From Bacteroidota bacterium (GTDB lineage Bacteria > Bacteroidota > Bacteroidia > Chitinophagales > Chitinophagaceae): 35,051 nt of DNA. The notes below the pieces were generated by a model. The model was given only the letters and a program-made list of their open reading frames with translations. It was not told the DNA's origin and searched no databases. Each line of letters begins with the position of its first letter. The first letter of the stretch is position 1. The stretch lies in assembly GCA_013286835.1 (NCBI GenBank), contig JABDEZ010000018.1:1-35051 (forward strand), in the 5' to 3' direction. A program made the position numbers and the translations under genes. Positions 34,901 through 35,051 of the stretch are shown one piece after another.

Positions 34901-35051
34901 CGGTGTTGATACAGTAAGTAAACAACTAATAGTAACCGCAGTAACCGGCGTACAGAATGTAACTGGTGGCAAGGTTAGTTGGGTTCTGAGCACTAGAGGT
35001 ATAACCATTTGGTCCTGTCCACGCAAAAGTGAATGGTGGCGCCCCACCTGT
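31944..35051 (+). CDS. Choice-of-anchor V/SprB-repeat adhesin, 3' end missing
   Basis: The ATG at 31944 opens a frame that runs to the window edge (1036 codons without a stop). Residues 1-~26 are a signal peptide (LLSLTVLVGYLSLHNATGTA). Residues ~30-195 match the choice-of-anchor V/Reeler-like domain (NGNGDRTGSPFAYTGAPTC, then ASAGSCH). Four SprB modules (SWTGPNGFT, NLAAGTYTVTV) alternate with four Ig-like modules (GGTGTLQYSWTGPNGFT, DSGIYTLVVTD, ITICEG). Another Ig-like domain and a PKD domain (YLWDFGDT, YYAATGTYPVKLY) come next. The expected T9SS sorting domain should follow GVQNV (around base 34960), but from 34968 the sequence is the inverted copy of an internal segment, so the C-terminus is lost. 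Likely a surface adhesin exported by T9SS. Confidence 0.85.
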   Translation, partial: MKYFNKKNILLSLTVLVGYLSLHNATGTATNGNGDRTGSPFAYTGAPTCASAGSCHNQSPGVFTPVTTIQVYNGITPVTSYVGGTVYTVTITVSSPNITANTRYGFQTVSVLSSNNNSTGTWLSLPPGFVSPIVNSRVYVEQSASQSANSVNLTWRAPTSGSGTVKFYASALVANNNLLATGDNAADTSLSLPEFAVCTPPTVTPSINLIHCNNGADGSINLTVTGGTTPYIFSWTGPGGYTSTAQNISGLAAGTYNVTVTGGTCSSTASVTLSNPAPIVLGTLSPITICEGNTLNLTETASGGTGTLQYSWTGPNGFTSNTLSPSIQLVPITDSGIYTLVVTDGNGCTATKTVHVTINPGIILQANATSPSCHGDINGSIALFPSGSGNQPFSYSWTGPNGFTATSSSLANLAPGTYTLVASQASGSCTQTYSATLTDPALLTAAASVTATPVCVGTPLKLTGVGTGGTGILTYRWSAPGNYFSNNQNPTVTNTANYNNSLLYTLAVTDANNCTASATVNAVVDTIPTVTATGVGALCNGSATGGVNVTATGGLPFTYAYSGPNSFTANTQNITNVPAGTYTVTVTSAAGCSTTKSATVTQPATSVTGAATSNTPYCANGTINLFGTGSGGTGAISYSWTGPNGFTSPVQSPSISSATILNSGTYILTVRDANNCSFLTTTNVQQSVQPVVATTVTNVSCFNSSTGSIISTVTGGAPPFTFAWTGPNGYTSSAQNPTNLAAGIYSVAVVGVCSGTGTTSVIVTQPAALLDSIYANNPVCAGTLLNISSAVSGGTGNYNYSWTGPNNFISTTSNPSIPVVTTAASGQYTLVVRDGNNCLKAAQYVVTVDTVPTIPLKDTSYCPGASVVLNAGNNGAAFLWNTGATTQTIEAGTAGSYHVIVTNGYGCPATKTIQVSAGSVPTVDSIHAGIIATNPGGFNFSAINAKSVSAYLWDFGDTHTAIGATPTHYYAATGTYPVKLYAANVCGVDTVSKQLIVTAVTGVQNVTGGKVSWVLSTRGITIWSCPRKSEWWRPTC
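32540..34500 (+). repeat. Alternating SprB/Ig-like module array
   Basis: Eight modules of 77-85 codons repeat the motif S-W-T-G-P-N-G-F-T. The core Trp codon is at 32646, 32877, 33132, 33372, 33861, 34113 and 34347. A degenerate YSGPNS copy sits at 33624. The DNA core tggacaggnccnaacgg is nearly identical in six copies. Modules with NLAAGTY alternate strictly with modules opening GGTG and ending TLVVTD. Confidence 0.8.
34083..34166 (+). repeat. Source copy of the right-edge inverted repeat
   Basis: These 84 bases inside the adhesin gene encode part of a SprB module (FAWTGPNGYTSSAQNPTNLA). The last 84 bases of the window are their exact reverse complement. Confidence 0.95.
34968..35051 (-). 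repeat. Perfect 84-base inverted copy of 34083-34166 at the window end
   Basis: Reversed and complemented, 34968-35051 equals 34083-34166 without a mismatch, and similarity stops at 34967. The frame stays open through it only by chance (translation from WVLSTRGITIW is antisense). The perfect match, sharp border and position at the very end suggest a snap-back amplification chimera or an assembly-graph end. Confidence 0.9.

Overview
The window reads as a Bacteroidota chromosome fragment, probably from the Chitinophagales/Sphingobacteriales side of the phylum. Four lines of evidence support this. Several large secreted proteins carry, or are built like those that carry, type IX secretion (T9SS) sorting domains. 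The promoters have the Bacteroidota form TAnnTTTG close to the start codon. There is a type III glutamine synthetase and a methionine synthase without its homocysteine domain. There are also DUF4476, SprB-repeat and small RRM proteins typical of the phylum. Nothing indicates a plasmid, prophage or CRISPR locus. No tRNA or rRNA gene was seen.

Layout. 1-347 is gene-poor and carries a repeated, alternately inverted ACATTTTA/TAAAATGT motif that may be the end of an insertion element. 348-995 is a 5'-truncated transketolase C-terminal subunit. 1140-4227 holds a LEA14-like lipoprotein converging on a T9SS type B secreted protein, with one base between their stop codons. 4405-5741 holds divergent dcd (dCTP deaminase) and a 4'-phosphopantetheinyl transferase. 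5855-9618 holds a propeller-like lipoprotein and glnN (GSIII). 9829-18343 is a minus-strand surface-protein block: a 2328-residue T9SS type A protein and a smaller T9SS type A protein. 18546-21906 is metH plus a coupled membrane protein. 21988-25496 is minus strand: lysA, a nucleotide-sugar dehydrogenase and a CpsB/YwqE-type PHP phosphatase. 25679-31461 is plus strand: LhgO-type oxidase, a Thr/Pro-rich DUF4476 protein, a DinB/YfiT-like protein, a small membrane protein directly followed by plsC, and an RRM protein. 31586-31744 holds the tail of a decayed histidine kinase on the minus strand. 31944 to the right edge is an incomplete adhesin with alternating SprB and Ig-like modules.

Functionally the region mixes housekeeping metabolism (nitrogen assimilation, methionine, lysine/peptidoglycan precursor, dUMP supply, phospholipid acylation) with cell-surface and export functions. 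Most genes look like single-gene units bounded by strong hairpin terminators. The clear couplings are metH with its downstream membrane gene, and the small membrane gene with plsC.

Both window edges look abnormal. The left edge truncates transketolase with unrelated sequence. The last 84 bases are a perfect reverse-complement copy of 34083-34166, which suggests a snap-back chimera or an assembly end rather than natural sequence. I found no clear new multi-gene system. The best leads are the histidine-kinase remnant, the alternating two-module adhesin, the left-edge repeat cluster and the Thr/Pro-rich DUF4476 protein.
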